The position numbers and the translations under genes are program-made. From contig NZ_LJAL01000010.1 of NCBI RefSeq assembly GCF_001419985.1, forward strand, positions 54,070 to 118,069: a DNA stretch of 64,000 nt, given 5' to 3'. Under the pieces are notes generated by a model. That model searched no databases, was not told the DNA's origin, and worked only from the letters and a program-made list of their open reading frames with translations. Positions 35,390 through 44,342 of this stretch are shown here, piece after piece (position 1 is the stretch's first letter; every line of letters begins with the position of its first letter). Source of the DNA: Loktanella sp. 5RATIMAR09 (lineage in GTDB: Bacteria > Pseudomonadota > Alphaproteobacteria > Rhodobacterales > Rhodobacteraceae).

Positions 35390-35580
35390 CGACAGAACCC
35401 TACCTGTTGGGGGACGGGTTCTGCGCCTCTCGTATACCATAGGTACAAATCCAGTGGCCTTAAGCAAATCCGAGGGAGCTGGCTCTGTTCTGACCCTGGT
35501 CTGATTACCTGGCGCCCACCTGTATATACAGGTCCTCGGGATTAGTTACCTCTACGGTTGCCGTGGTTCCCGTCACTTCC
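35390..35580 (+). ncRNA. Structured RNA candidate, possibly 6S RNA (SsrS)
   Basis: About 190 bases with no frame but with nested pairing on the plus strand. GACGGG (35413-35418) pairs with CCCGTC (35569-35574), AGGTA (35441-35445) with TACCT (35547-35551), and AATCCGAGG (35467-35475) with CCTCGGGATT (35534-35543, one bulge). A terminal hairpin ACCTGTATATACAGGT lies at 35518-35533, and CAGAACCC...GGGTTCTG is a further hairpin at the 5' side. A long rod interrupted by large internal loops is the shape of 6S RNA, which binds sigma-70 polymerase. The identity and strand are inference; no SRP RNA, tmRNA or RNase P signature is present. Confidence 0.5.
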
Positions 35581-35591
35581 CACAAAACACG

Positions 35592-35900
35592 CTAGCTGCC
35601 GCGTGATGCGCGCGCCTCAACGCGGATCGGAATCAGCGGTCCGCGATGGTCATCATCGTCGTCGTCATCCGCCTGGCTCATGACCACGATTGCAAACTGA
35701 ACGCTGCCAAAGACCGTTCCGTTGAAAAACCACAGCAGAAACACCGCAAGATAGCCCACATCAGATCCGGCAATCAGGCTGCCAAGACCCGCGACGTCAC
35801 GCCAAAGGATCACGGCGACAAATACCGCGGACAGCACAAAGCCGATAGCGCAGTGGCGCAGATAAAGACGCATCAGATCCGGTTCATTCTCAGGGCGCAT
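35592..35900 (-). CDS. Small membrane protein, unknown function
   Basis: A 102-residue protein starting at the ATG at 35900, set by a near-perfect AGGAGG seven bases upstream; the frame stays open further up without a better start. It has two hydrophobic helices (CAIGFVLSAVFVAVILW and VGYLAVFLLWFFNGTVFGSVQFAIVVM) and a run of seven Asp residues (ADDDDDDDH) coded by a GTC/ATC-rich stretch, then a basic C-terminus. I know no named family. It lies 49 bases after nusB on the same strand, at the end of the riboflavin block. Confidence 0.75.
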   Translation of the reverse strand: MRPENEPDLMRLYLRHCAIGFVLSAVFVAVILWRDVAGLGSLIAGSDVGYLAVFLLWFFNGTVFGSVQFAIVVMSQADDDDDDDHRGPLIPIRVEARASRGS

Positions 35901-35949
35901 AAGCGATCCTCCTGAACACCAGAATAGCCCTAACTTCGGCGATAGCAAA

Positions 35950-36429
35950 TCACGACGATTTACCGAAGGCCTCCGGCTGGGCTTCACGGGCCATATGATC
36001 AAGCACGGCATTCACGAACTTGGGCTCTTTACCATCCGCCGAGAACGCCTCGGCCACAGCAACGAATTCGCTGATAACGACCTTGGGTGGGGTCTGCCCC
36101 AGCATCATTTCCGCGCCGGCCGCACGAAAAAGCGCGCGCCATGTCGGATCAATCCGCGCAATCGGCCATTTCGCAACCAGTGCGCGGTCGGTCATCTGGT
36201 CGATCGCGGCCTGATCATCAACAGCCCTTTCCATCAGCCCGCGGAATGTATCAACATGCCCCTCGACCATCTCGCCGTCCTCATAGACAGCGCCAAGGCG
36301 ATGATCCTCGAACTCGCGCGTGACCTGATCGACAGTCTGGCCACTGGCCTCCATCTGGAACAACGCCTGCACCGCATAAAGCCGTGCGGCGGATTTCATT
36401 TTGCGTAACTGGTTGTTCGAAAGGGTCAT
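35950..36429 (-). CDS. nusB: Transcription antitermination factor NusB
   Basis: A 159-residue all-helical RNA-binding protein. AARLYAVQALFQMEASG at the start and ALFRAAGAEMMLGQTPPKVVISEFVAVAEAF in the C-terminal half are family signatures. With NusE it binds boxA RNA and promotes rRNA antitermination. Its start overlaps the ribH stop as ATGA. The ribH-nusB order is widely conserved. Confidence 0.94.
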   Translation of the reverse strand: MTLSNNQLRKMKSAARLYAVQALFQMEASGQTVDQVTREFEDHRLGAVYEDGEMVEGHVDTFRGLMERAVDDQAAIDQMTDRALVAKWPIARIDPTWRALFRAAGAEMMLGQTPPKVVISEFVAVAEAFSADGKEPKFVNAVLDHMAREAQPEAFGKSS

Positions 36430-36965
36430 ATGGTGGTCTTGCTATCCGTATCGCCGGCCATCAGGATTTCGTGGGTGAACCCCACGCCCTTCGCGGCCTT
36501 GCCCCACTTACGGGCCAGCGCAATCAGGTGCAAGGCCGCAGCCGCCGCCCCGCCACCTTTGTTCATCGCGTCAGGATCAGCACGCACTTCGGCCTGCGCG
36601 CGGTTTTCAACCGTCAGAATGCCGTTACCAATGCACAAGCCCTGCAAACCCAAAAGCTGGATCGCGCGACTGCTGTCATTGCAGACAGTGTCATAATGCG
36701 TTGTCTCGCCACGGATCACACAGCCAAGGGCGACATAGCCGTCAAAGTTGCTCATCCGCTCGGCAATACCGATGGCGGTGGGAATTTCCAGCGCACCAGG
36801 CACCTCGACGATCTCCCATGTCGCGCCCGCCTTTTCGATCTCGGCCTTGGCACCGGCAATCTGGTTGTCCGAGATATCCTTGTAATAAGGCGACGCCACG
36901 ATCAGGATTTTCACCGGTTTGTCGAATTCCGGTAAGGGCATGATGTAATGCGAGGGTCCGGCCAT
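36426..36965 (-). CDS. ribH: 6,7-dimethyl-8-ribityllumazine synthase
   Basis: A 179-residue enzyme of the penultimate riboflavin step. It condenses 5-amino-6-ribitylaminouracil with 3,4-dihydroxy-2-butanone 4-phosphate. Typical parts are KILIVASPYYKDISDNQI, EVPGALEIPTAI, FDGYVALGCVIRGETTHYDTVCN and the C-terminal GGGAAAAALHLIAL. His in RGETTHYD is the general acid/base. Its ATG overlaps the ribB stop (TAATG), and its stop overlaps nusB. Confidence 0.95.
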   Translation of the reverse strand: MAGPSHYIMPLPEFDKPVKILIVASPYYKDISDNQIAGAKAEIEKAGATWEIVEVPGALEIPTAIGIAERMSNFDGYVALGCVIRGETTHYDTVCNDSSRAIQLLGLQGLCIGNGILTVENRAQAEVRADPDAMNKGGGAAAAALHLIALARKWGKAAKGVGFTHEILMAGDTDSKTTI

Positions 36966-38095
36966 TATCCGATCTCCGAAATCTTGCGGGTGCCGACAAT
37001 CTCAAGACCGTAGGCATCAAGCCCGACCACCTTGGGTTTGGGCGAGTTGGTCAGCAATTCGATCTCATGGAGGCCAAGCGAACTGAGGATTTGCGCACCA
37101 AGCCCATACTGGCGCAGCGTTTGTGGCGACACTTCTTCGCCCGCTTCCAGTTTCATATGCACATCGCGCAGCAGTACAAGCACGCCGCGCCCTTCTTCGG
37201 CAATCAGTGACATCGCATCGCCGAACTCATTGCGCCGTCCCTTGGGACCTGCGCCCACAACATCCAGCAACGGGTCCATGGCGTGCATACGCACAAGCAC
37301 GGGCTCTGGCGTGGTGATGTTGCCCTTGATCAAGGCGATATGTTCAGCCCCCTGGGTTTCATCGGTGTAGATGCGCAATTCCCATTCGCCGCCGAATTCC
37401 GACTGGATGGTGCTGCTTTCACGCACACGCACCAGATTGTCGTGGCGGCGGCGATAGGCGATCAGATCACTGATCGTCCCGATTTTGAGGTTATGCAGCT
37501 GCGCAAAAGCGATGAGATCGGGCAAGCGCGCCATCTCGCCGTCTTCTTTCATGATCTCGCAGATCACGCCTGATGGATTTAACCCCGCAAGGCGGCTGAT
37601 ATCCACGGCAGCCTCGGTATGCCCTGCGCGCACCAGAACGCCGCCGTCGCGCGCGCGCAGCGGAAAGACGTGACCGGGTGTTGCGATATCAGCGGCCCCT
37701 TTGGAGGCATCAATCGCCGTTGCCACGGTGCGCGCGCGGTCGTGGGCGGAAATACCGGTGCTGACACCCTCACGGGCCTCGATGCTGACGGTAAAGGCGG
37801 TTTCATGGCGCGATGAATTCTGTGACGCCATCAAAGGCAGGCCCAGCGCGTCAATCCGCGCACCCGGCAAAGTCAGGCAGATCAGCCCGCGGCCATGTTT
37901 GGCCATAAAGTTGATCGCATCCGGCGTGGCCATCTGCGCGGGGATCACCAGATCGCCTTCGTTTTCGCGGTCCTCATGGTCCACAAGAATGAACATCTTG
38001 CCATTGCGCGCATCATCAATGATGTCTTCGATCTTGCTGATGGCGTCCGACCAATCCCGTTCAACGGGGCCGGGTGTTTCAAATTGCTGGGTCAT
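36965..38095 (-). CDS. ribB: 3,4-dihydroxy-2-butanone 4-phosphate synthase with degenerate RibA-like tail (RibBX type)
   Basis: A 376-residue protein. The first 210 residues are a complete RibB domain (MFILVDHEDRENEGDLVIPAQ, GRGLICLTL, HETAFTVSIEAREG and GHVFPLRARDGGVL RAGHTEA with the catalytic Glu and His). The last 160 residues align with GTP cyclohydrolase II but lack its zinc cysteines: the region VRMHAMDPLLDVVGAGPKGRRNEFG has none. This matches the RibBX variant described in Proteobacteria, whose tail is not a GTP cyclohydrolase II. That activity must come from another gene. The start is the ATG at 38095. It is coupled to ribH. Confidence 0.92.
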   Translation of the reverse strand: MTQQFETPGPVERDWSDAISKIEDIIDDARNGKMFILVDHEDRENEGDLVIPAQMATPDAINFMAKHGRGLICLTLPGARIDALGLPLMASQNSSRHETAFTVSIEAREGVSTGISAHDRARTVATAIDASKGAADIATPGHVFPLRARDGGVLVRAGHTEAAVDISRLAGLNPSGVICEIMKEDGEMARLPDLIAFAQLHNLKIGTISDLIAYRRRHDNLVRVRESSTIQSEFGGEWELRIYTDETQGAEHIALIKGNITTPEPVLVRMHAMDPLLDVVGAGPKGRRNEFGDAMSLIAEEGRGVLVLLRDVHMKLEAGEEVSPQTLRQYGLGAQILSSLGLHEIELLTNSPKPKVVGLDAYGLEIVGTRKISEIG

Positions 38096-38173
38096 ATCTG
38101 TCTCCGCAGGCGTCTTGTCTGAGGCAGATAGCCCAGAGGCAGCACTTTGGAAAGCGTCTATGGGCAGGTTCAC

Positions 38174-38199
38174 GTAAGGTGGATCAAGATCCACCTTAT
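38174..38199. repeat. Intergenic palindrome, copy 3 of 3
   Basis: GTAAGGTGGATC and GATCCACCTTAT flank a 2-base centre, giving a near-perfect 26-bp inverted repeat. It overlaps the stop codon of the 38196 gene. It shares GTAAGGTGG with the copies at 3636 and 25897. Confidence 0.75.
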
Positions 38200-38756
38200 C
38201 CGCAAAAGAATTGCTCGGCCCGCAAATAGCCCGCAGTCTGCGCCGCCTCGGCCCATTCACGCTCGAACGCGGTGTCACCGACGATCACAAAACGGTCCGC
38301 AGGATGCCCCTCGGCCGCGATGATTGCACGCATCCGGTCCCGCATTACGGTCCAACTGTCACTGAAGGCTGGAGCGGCATGAGCACCGGAAAGACCGGCC
38401 AAGGCCCCAAGGTGTGTGGGGGTGACAGGTTTATGCGCGAGGCCGTTACATACTGTGCGCACGAGGCCAGCCAGTTTATCAGCCCTGTCCACAGGAAGCG
38501 GCTGCCCTTCACGCAAGACCTGCAAGGCGTTGTTGGAAAATAGAAACCCGATCAGATCATGGCCGGTGCTGGCGCGGATGCCTGCATAGGTCTTATACTG
38601 CAAGCCCAACTCGGCTGCGCGCCGCACGCGCAAGCGCACCACCTCAACCGGTAATGTTGGCATCAGGTCTTTGCGCGCCCGGGTCCACACATGGGTCCGC
38701 CAGCTTTTACCAGGCTCGTCGACACGCCCCGAATTGTGACCGATGCCGGCTGTCAC
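38196..38756 (-). CDS. Conserved hypothetical protein in the riboflavin block
   Basis: A 186-residue protein starting with a GTG that overlaps the ribE stop as GTGA. It begins TAGIGHNSG, an N-terminal sequence I associate with several alphaproteobacterial proteins of unknown function. It is rich in Arg and Ala with no membrane segment. Central features are GLQYKTYAGIRASTGHDLIGFLFSNNALQVL, which reads like a tRNA-anticodon or nuclease-free helical region, but I recognise no catalytic motif. Being coupled to ribE and preceding ribB hints at a link to flavin metabolism, an inference only. Confidence 0.7.
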   Translation of the reverse strand: MTAGIGHNSGRVDEPGKSWRTHVWTRARKDLMPTLPVEVVRLRVRRAAELGLQYKTYAGIRASTGHDLIGFLFSNNALQVLREGQPLPVDRADKLAGLVRTVCNGLAHKPVTPTHLGALAGLSGAHAAPAFSDSWTVMRDRMRAIIAAEGHPADRFVIVGDTAFEREWAEAAQTAGYLRAEQFFCG

Positions 38757-39349
38757 GCGTATTCCTGCAACCGCGCCACATAGCGGGCCATGGTATCAAT
38801 TTCGAGATTGATCCGGTCGCCGACCTTTGTGTCACCCCACGTGGTGGCAACTTTGGTGTGCGGAATAAAATTGATGCCGAAATCAGCGCCATTCACCTCA
38901 TTCACCGTCAGCGACGTGCCGTCCAGCGCCACCGAGCCTTTCGGTGCAATAAATCGCGCCAGATCCTGCGGCGCACGGAAGGTTACCCGTGTGCTGTCGC
39001 CTTCATCACGCATCGCAATTACCTCGGCCACGCCATCGACGTGGCCCGACACAATATGCCCGCCAAGCTCGTCACCCACCTTCAAGGCCCGCTCAAGGTT
39101 CAACCGCTTGCCGACAGACCAGCCCCCCACATTGGTCGCGCCCACTGTCTCGGCCGAAATCTCGACGTCGAACCAGTTTTGCGGGTCACGCCCCAGCGCC
39201 ACGACGGTCAGACACACCCCGTTGCATGCGATAGACGCGCCGATATCAATACCAGCCACATCATAGCCTGTCCCGATCCGCGCCCGCAGGTCGCCGCGCT
39301 GTTCAAGCGCGAGCACTGTGCCGATATCTGTAACAATTCCTGTGAACAT
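38753..39349 (-). CDS. ribE: Riboflavin synthase
   Basis: A 198-residue enzyme of two similar barrels that dismutates two lumazines into riboflavin. MFTGIVTDIGTV at the start, SIACNGVCLTVVAL in the first half and GHIVSGHVDGVAEV and DGTSLTVNEVNGADFGINFIPHT in the second are diagnostic. The ATG at 39349 faces the divergent kpsS gene. Its stop overlaps the next gene as GTGA. The preceding riboflavin gene, ribD, is separated from it by two capsule genes on the opposite strand. Confidence 0.95.
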   Translation of the reverse strand: MFTGIVTDIGTVLALEQRGDLRARIGTGYDVAGIDIGASIACNGVCLTVVALGRDPQNWFDVEISAETVGATNVGGWSVGKRLNLERALKVGDELGGHIVSGHVDGVAEVIAMRDEGDSTRVTFRAPQDLARFIAPKGSVALDGTSLTVNEVNGADFGINFIPHTKVATTWGDTKVGDRINLEIDTMARYVARLQEYA

Positions 39350-39477
39350 TGATGCGCGTCCCTTTTTTGCTCTGCCCTGACCTAGCGTTTCAGAGACGTT
39401 CCGGCAAGCCGGACGCTTGCCAGCGATGCCTAATCAGGTCAGTAAGAAACACAGGACACCTTTCAATCAACGTGATT

Positions 39478-40773
39478 ATGCCGGATCAAAAGTCTTTTCT
39501 TTTTCTGCAGGGCCCACACGGCCCGTTCTTCCGCCAGTTGGGCCGGATGCTGCGCCATACCGGCGCCAAGGTCTGGCGTGTCGGATTTAACGCAGGGGAT
39601 GCGGCCTTCTGGGGGCGTGCACCGGGTTACATCGCGTTTCGGCAAGACCTTGGCAAATGGCCCGCAACGCTGGCCGCGATCCTGCAGGACCACGCCATCA
39701 CCGATATCGTGCTTTACGGCGACACACGCCCCACCCATGCAGAAGCCGTGCGACAGGCCAAGGCCTTGGGCTTGCGCGTGCATGTGTTCGAGGAAGGCTA
39801 TCTGCGCCCCTATTGGGTGACCTACGAACGCGGCGGCAGTAACGGCCATTCCCGCCTGATGGATATTTCGGTGGAGGAAATGCGCGACAGGCTCGCGCTA
39901 TCCGACATCGATCTGCCCACCCCGCCCGCGCATTGGGGCGATATGCGGCAACATATCTTCTACGGCGCGCTTTATCATTGGTTTGTGATGTTCCGGAACC
40001 GCCGCTACCCGGGTTTCAAACCGCACCGCGCCCTGCCCGTCCACCGCGAGGCATTGCTTTATACGAAGCGCCTTGTTCTCATGCCGTTCCTGCGCCTGCA
40101 CAGGCGTTGGACCACCCTGGGCATCAAGGCCGGCGGCTATCCTTACCATATCGTCTTGTTGCAACTGGAACATGACGCAAGCTTTCAGGCCCATTCCTCA
40201 TTCGCGACCATGCAGGACTTCATCGCCGAGGTCATTGCGGGATTTGCCAAAGGCGCGCCCGCGCATCACCATCTGGTGTTCAAGGCGCATCCGTTGGAAA
40301 GCGGGCAATCCCCGCTGCGGCGCATGATCCGCAGATTGGCAAGGGACCACGGGATCAATACGCGGACACATTATCTGCGCGGCGGGAAACTCGCGCAAAT
40401 TCTTGGGGATGCGCGCTCTGCCGTGACAGTGAATTCAACGGCAGGACAGCAAGCACTCTGGCGCGGTATTCCGACCAAGGCCTTCGGCACGGCCGTCTAC
40501 AGCAAGCCCGAATTCGTCTCAGACCAACCGCTGCCTGCGTTCTTTGCAAACCCCAAGCGCCCCGACGCGCAGGCCTACCGCACCTATCGCCAGTTCCTGC
40601 TGGAAACCAGTCAGGTCCCCGGTGGCTTTTATTCCGCCTCGGGCCGACAGCAACTCTTGCGTCATCTGGTTGATATGATGCTACAGAACGCAGATCCCTA
40701 TTATGCTCTGCTGCCGCAACGATCGCAGGCAACCCCGGCTTTGCGCGTTGTACAGCGCGGACCGCTGCAATAG
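39478..40773 (+). CDS. kpsS: Capsule polysaccharide Kdo transferase KpsS-like
   Basis: A 431-residue protein of the capsule polysaccharide biosynthesis family. FLFLQGPHGPFFRQLGRML at the start, VHVFEEGYLRPYWVTYE near residue 110, and FKAHPLESGQSPLRRM and VTVNSTAGQQALWRGIPTKAFG in the C-terminal half are typical of KpsS. KpsS adds the first Kdo to lyso-phosphatidylglycerol in the poly-Kdo linker of group 2 capsules. The start at 39478 has no strong binding site; a GTG at 39472 is an alternative. It is followed 10 bases later by kpsC. No export genes (kpsM, kpsT, kpsE, kpsD) lie nearby. Confidence 0.9.
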   Translation: MPDQKSFLFLQGPHGPFFRQLGRMLRHTGAKVWRVGFNAGDAAFWGRAPGYIAFRQDLGKWPATLAAILQDHAITDIVLYGDTRPTHAEAVRQAKALGLRVHVFEEGYLRPYWVTYERGGSNGHSRLMDISVEEMRDRLALSDIDLPTPPAHWGDMRQHIFYGALYHWFVMFRNRRYPGFKPHRALPVHREALLYTKRLVLMPFLRLHRRWTTLGIKAGGYPYHIVLLQLEHDASFQAHSSFATMQDFIAEVIAGFAKGAPAHHHLVFKAHPLESGQSPLRRMIRRLARDHGINTRTHYLRGGKLAQILGDARSAVTVNSTAGQQALWRGIPTKAFGTAVYSKPEFVSDQPLPAFFANPKRPDAQAYRTYRQFLLETSQVPGGFYSASGRQQLLRHLVDMMLQNADPYYALLPQRSQATPALRVVQRGPLQ

Positions 40774-40783
40774 CTTGCCGCCG

Positions 40784-42778
40784 ATGACACAGGTAAAGCG
40801 CCAGAACCTCTACGTCTATAACGGCGGATTCCTGACCAAGGGACGGGTGCGGCGGATCGTGGAACTGGCCGGATATGACATCAAGATTGGCGCACCGGGC
40901 GAAGGAGATCTTGTCGGCGTCTGGGGGCACAGCCCCACATCACCACGCGGCGAAGCCGTAGCCGCAAAACGAAATGCGCCAATCCTGCGCGTGGAAGACA
41001 GCTTTTTGCGCTCTGTCGGTCTGGGCCGCGATGGCGCGCCGCCCATCGGGCTGAATATTGACCGGCGTGGTGTGCACTTCGATCCTGCAACTGAATCCGA
41101 TCTGGAAATCATCCTCGCCGAAGAGCCTTTGGACAACACCGCCCTGCTGAACCGCGCCCGCGCCGGGATCGAGATGCTGAAATCAGGGCACCTGTCGAAA
41201 TACAACGCCTTTGACCCCGCATTACCCTTGCCTGATCCGGGCTATGTTCTGGTGATAGATCAAAGCCGCAAAGACGCCTCGGTCACTGCCTCGGGTGCCG
41301 ACAGCAATACCTTTCGCGAGATGCTGTTCTACGCGCAAACAGAATTCCCCAACGCGCAGATCGTCATTAAGCCCCATCCGGAAACCGCGGCCGGGCACCG
41401 CAAAGGGTATTTCACGAGCAAAGACACCAATGCGCGTATTTCGCTGGCTGACGATAACCTCTCGCCCTGGGCGCTCTTGGAGGGGGCAATTGCGGTTTAT
41501 ACCGTGAGTTCACAGCTTGGTTTTGAAGCAATCCTTGCAGGGCATAAACCTGTCGTCTTTGGCCAACCTTTCTACATGGGTTGGGGGCTGACCGATGATC
41601 GCAAACCGCTGCAGCGGCGCCAACGCAACCTGACCCGCGCCCAGCTCTTTGCAGCCGCAATGATCCTCTACCCCACATGGTACGACCCGTTTCACGACCG
41701 TTTGTGCAGCTTTGAAGAGGCCGCGGCGACGCTCGCCGCCGACGCACAGGCGTGGCGCGACGATCATCACGGCTGGGTCGCTGCCGACATGCGGCTTTGG
41801 AAACGCAGATCCCTGCAAGAGTTCTTTGGCACCGCCAAGCCTGTTAAATTCATGCGCGACCCCAAGGCAGGCCAAGCGGCCCGCACCAAGGACCGCCGTT
41901 TGATGCGCTGGGCCAGCACAGGTGCAGATGACGCGGTGTTGGTCGAGGATGGTTTCTTGCGCTCACGGGGGCTTGGCGCCGATCTGATCGCGCCGCTTAG
42001 CCTCGTTCTGGATGATCAGGGCATCTATTACGACGCCACGCGGCCCAGCCGGTTAGAGGTGCTGCTGAACGCATCGGACGATCTGAGCGACCATGAACGC
42101 GGACGGGCGGCAGCATTGATCGAACGTATAACAGAGGCGCGGCTGTCGAAATATAACCTCACCGCCCAGCCGCTCCCTGACCTGCCCAAAGGCCGCCGCA
42201 TCCTTGTGCCCGGTCAGGTCGAAGATGACGCGTCGGTCCTTCATGGCAGCGCCGAAGTGACCACCAATCTGGCCCTGCTCGAGGTGGTGCGCAAAGCAAA
42301 TCCCGCCGCTGTGATCCTATATAAACCTCACCCTGATGTCGAAGCGGGACTGCGGCCCGGTGCGGTCGCACATGCGGCGGAACTAGCCGATGTTGTGCTG
42401 GCGGGCACCGATCCCATCGACGCCATCGAGGCGGTGGATGAGGTCTGGACCATGACCTCGCTTTTAGGGTTTGAGGCGCTTTTGCGCGGCAAGAAAGTTA
42501 CCTGTCTTGGCACCCCGTTCTATGCGGGCTGGGGCCTAACGGATGACCGCGCCATGCCCGTGACGCGCCGCCAAGCACGGCTTGATCTGGCTGCACTGGT
42601 GCATGCCACGCTGATCACCTATCCGCGCTACCGTGATCCGGTGACAGGGTTACCTTGCCCCGTTGAGGTGATCGTAGACCGCATTGCAAACAACGACTTA
42701 CCCAAACACGGCACGTTCAACCGCAGTTTAGCGAAACTACAGGGCGTCTTTGCAAGCTATGCGTTTTTGTGGCGCTGA
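40784..42778 (+). CDS. kpsC: Capsule polysaccharide beta-Kdo transferase KpsC (two domains)
   Basis: A 664-residue protein of two tandem homologous domains. ILRVEDSFLRSVGLG and PHPETAAGHRKGYF with VSSQLGFEAILAGHKPVVFGQPFYMGWGLTDDR in the first half match VLVEDGFLRSRGLGADL, KPHPDVEAGLRPG and TSLLGFEALLRGKKVTCLGTPFYAGWGLTDDR in the second. KpsC is a dual beta-2,4/beta-2,7 Kdo transferase that extends the lipid linker begun by KpsS. The ATG at 40784 follows the kpsS stop by 10 bases. Its 3' end overlaps ribD tail to tail by 22 bases, so the arrangement is not a recent insertion with clean borders. Confidence 0.93.
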   Translation: MTQVKRQNLYVYNGGFLTKGRVRRIVELAGYDIKIGAPGEGDLVGVWGHSPTSPRGEAVAAKRNAPILRVEDSFLRSVGLGRDGAPPIGLNIDRRGVHFDPATESDLEIILAEEPLDNTALLNRARAGIEMLKSGHLSKYNAFDPALPLPDPGYVLVIDQSRKDASVTASGADSNTFREMLFYAQTEFPNAQIVIKPHPETAAGHRKGYFTSKDTNARISLADDNLSPWALLEGAIAVYTVSSQLGFEAILAGHKPVVFGQPFYMGWGLTDDRKPLQRRQRNLTRAQLFAAAMILYPTWYDPFHDRLCSFEEAAATLAADAQAWRDDHHGWVAADMRLWKRRSLQEFFGTAKPVKFMRDPKAGQAARTKDRRLMRWASTGADDAVLVEDGFLRSRGLGADLIAPLSLVLDDQGIYYDATRPSRLEVLLNASDDLSDHERGRAAALIERITEARLSKYNLTAQPLPDLPKGRRILVPGQVEDDASVLHGSAEVTTNLALLEVVRKANPAAVILYKPHPDVEAGLRPGAVAHAAELADVVLAGTDPIDAIEAVDEVWTMTSLLGFEALLRGKKVTCLGTPFYAGWGLTDDRAMPVTRRQARLDLAALVHATLITYPRYRDPVTGLPCPVEVIVDRIANNDLPKHGTFNRSLAKLQGVFASYAFLWR

Positions 42779-43872
42779 ACCTCAGGTTTGCGCGACCATA
42801 TGTGGCATATGTCCTGACCTACGGGTCTGACGCTTTCCAAAGCAAAACGCGGTGCAGCGGCCAGCCGGTCCACACCCATCGCCGCCAGCATCGGCGTGCC
42901 TTCGGCCCCGATGGCCGTGCCTGCGGAATAGACAATCAACTGATCCACCAAACCCGCGTTCAGCAACGATGCAGCCAGCATTCCACCGCCTTCGCAGAAC
43001 ACACGGGTCACGCCCTGCGCGGCCAGTACTTGCATCACCGACGCTGGATGCACTTGGCCTGATGCGGTCGCACAAGGCAGGCTTTGCGCACCTTTTGCGG
43101 TCCAGTCAGTCACATCGGCCTCGGCCCCGTGACACAGCCAGACAGGTATTTCACGGGCGGTTTGCGCAAGGCGGCCGGTGGCCGGAATTTTCATCGCACG
43201 CGAGACAACAACGCGCACAGGCTGGCGCGAAATCCCCAGCCCCCGCACCGTCAAAGACGGATCATCCGCACGCACCGTGCCCGCCCCTACCATGACTGCA
43301 TCATGGCGCGCGCGGTGCATATGGACATCGCGGCGCGCCTGAGGTCCGGTAATCCATTGGCTTTCCCCTGTCGCGGTCGCGATACGCCCGTCCAGTGTTC
43401 CAGCCATTTTCAATGTCACAAAGGGGCGGTTTTGCGTGGTGCGTAGTAAGAACCCCGCGTGATCGCGCAGCGCTTCGGCCTCACGCACGCCGCAATCAAC
43501 GACAATTCCCGCATCGCGCAGCATCGTAATGCCGCGCCCCGCAACACGGGCGTCAGGATCACCCGTCGCCACAACCACACGCGCGACACCCGCATCAATC
43601 AACGCTTGAGAACAAGGCGGCGTCTGCCCTTGATGGGCGCAAGGCTCCAACGTGACATAGGCCGTTGCACCCTGCGCCGCCGTTCCTGCCTGCGCCAACG
43701 CGCGGGTTTCGGCATGCGGACGACCACCATCAGCGGTCCATCCGCGCCCGACAATCCGCCCCTCTTTAACAATCACACACCCTACCGCAGGGTTCGGCCA
43801 AACGCGCCCCATCCCGCGCCGCCCCAGCATAAGGGCCAGCGCCATAAACCGGTCATCTTGGCTCTGGGTCAC
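42757..43872 (-). CDS. ribD: Bifunctional deaminase/reductase RibD
   Basis: A 371-residue bifunctional riboflavin enzyme. The N-terminal deaminase domain has the zinc motif PHAETRAL and [11 protein letters not shown]; the C-terminal reductase domain begins with [28 protein letters not shown]. It converts 2,5-diamino-6-ribosylamino-pyrimidinone 5'-phosphate to 5-amino-6-ribitylamino-uracil phosphate. The GTG start overlaps the nrdR stop as GTGA. In many alphaproteobacteria ribE follows directly; here kpsS-kpsC on the other strand intervene. Confidence 0.94.
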   Translation of the reverse strand: MTQSQDDRFMALALMLGRRGMGRVWPNPAVGCVIVKEGRIVGRGWTADGGRPHAETRALAQAGTAAQGATAYVTLEPCAHQGQTPPCSQALIDAGVARVVVATGDPDARVAGRGITMLRDAGIVVDCGVREAEALRDHAGFLLRTTQNRPFVTLKMAGTLDGRIATATGESQWITGPQARRDVHMHRARHDAVMVGAGTVRADDPSLTVRGLGISRQPVRVVVSRAMKIPATGRLAQTAREIPVWLCHGAEADVTDWTAKGAQSLPCATASGQVHPASVMQVLAAQGVTRVFCEGGGMLAASLLNAGLVDQLIVYSAGTAIGAEGTPMLAAMGVDRLAAAPRFALESVRPVGQDICHIWSRKPEVQRHKNA

Positions 43873-44342
43873 GCGTCCAGATCGTCTTTGTGATCGGGGC
43901 GCAATTCGCTGACGAATTTGTCAAAATCATCAGCCGCCTGGAAGTTCTTGTAAACACTGGCAAAACGCACATAGGCCACCGTATCAATCCGTGCGAGGCT
44001 TTCCATCACAATTTCGCCGATGGTCCCTGACGGGATATCCGTTTCCCCAAGGCTTTCCAGACGGCGCACAATGCCACTGATCATCTGGTCAATCCGCTCG
44101 GGCTCAACCGGGCGTTTTTGCAGCGCGATGCGGATTGAGCGTTCCAGTTTAGGCCGGTCAAAATCCTCACGGCGACCATTGGTTTTGATCACAACAAGGT
44201 CACGCAATTGCACACGTTCATAGGTGGTAAACCGTCCGCCACAGGCCGGACAGAACCGACGGCGGCGGATCGCCACGTGGTCTTCGGCGGGGCGGCTGTC
44301 TTTGACCTGTGTGTCAACATTTCCACAAAACGGGCAACGCAT
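43869..44342 (-). CDS. nrdR: Transcriptional repressor NrdR
   Basis: A 157-residue regulator of ribonucleotide reductase genes. The zinc ribbon has Cys3, Cys6, Cys31 and Cys34 ([15 protein letters not shown]). The ATP-cone ([20 protein letters not shown]) senses ATP/dATP, and the C-terminal half contains [17 protein letters not shown]. The nrdR-ribD pair is common in bacteria without an evident functional reason. It probably heads the ribD transcript; the 160 bases upstream should contain the promoter. Confidence 0.95.
   Translation of the reverse strand: MRCPFCGNVDTQVKDSRPAEDHVAIRRRRFCPACGGRFTTYERVQLRDLVVIKTNGRREDFDRPKLERSIRIALQKRPVEPERIDQMISGIVRRLESLGETDIPSGTIGEIVMESLARIDTVAYVRFASVYKNFQAADDFDKFVSELRPDHKDDLDA

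Noticed and set aside
38096..38195. FMN riboswitch before ribB
   Set aside because: Only about 100 bases, no RFN element pairing or conserved AGGG/GATG boxes seen, and a palindrome occupies the centre.
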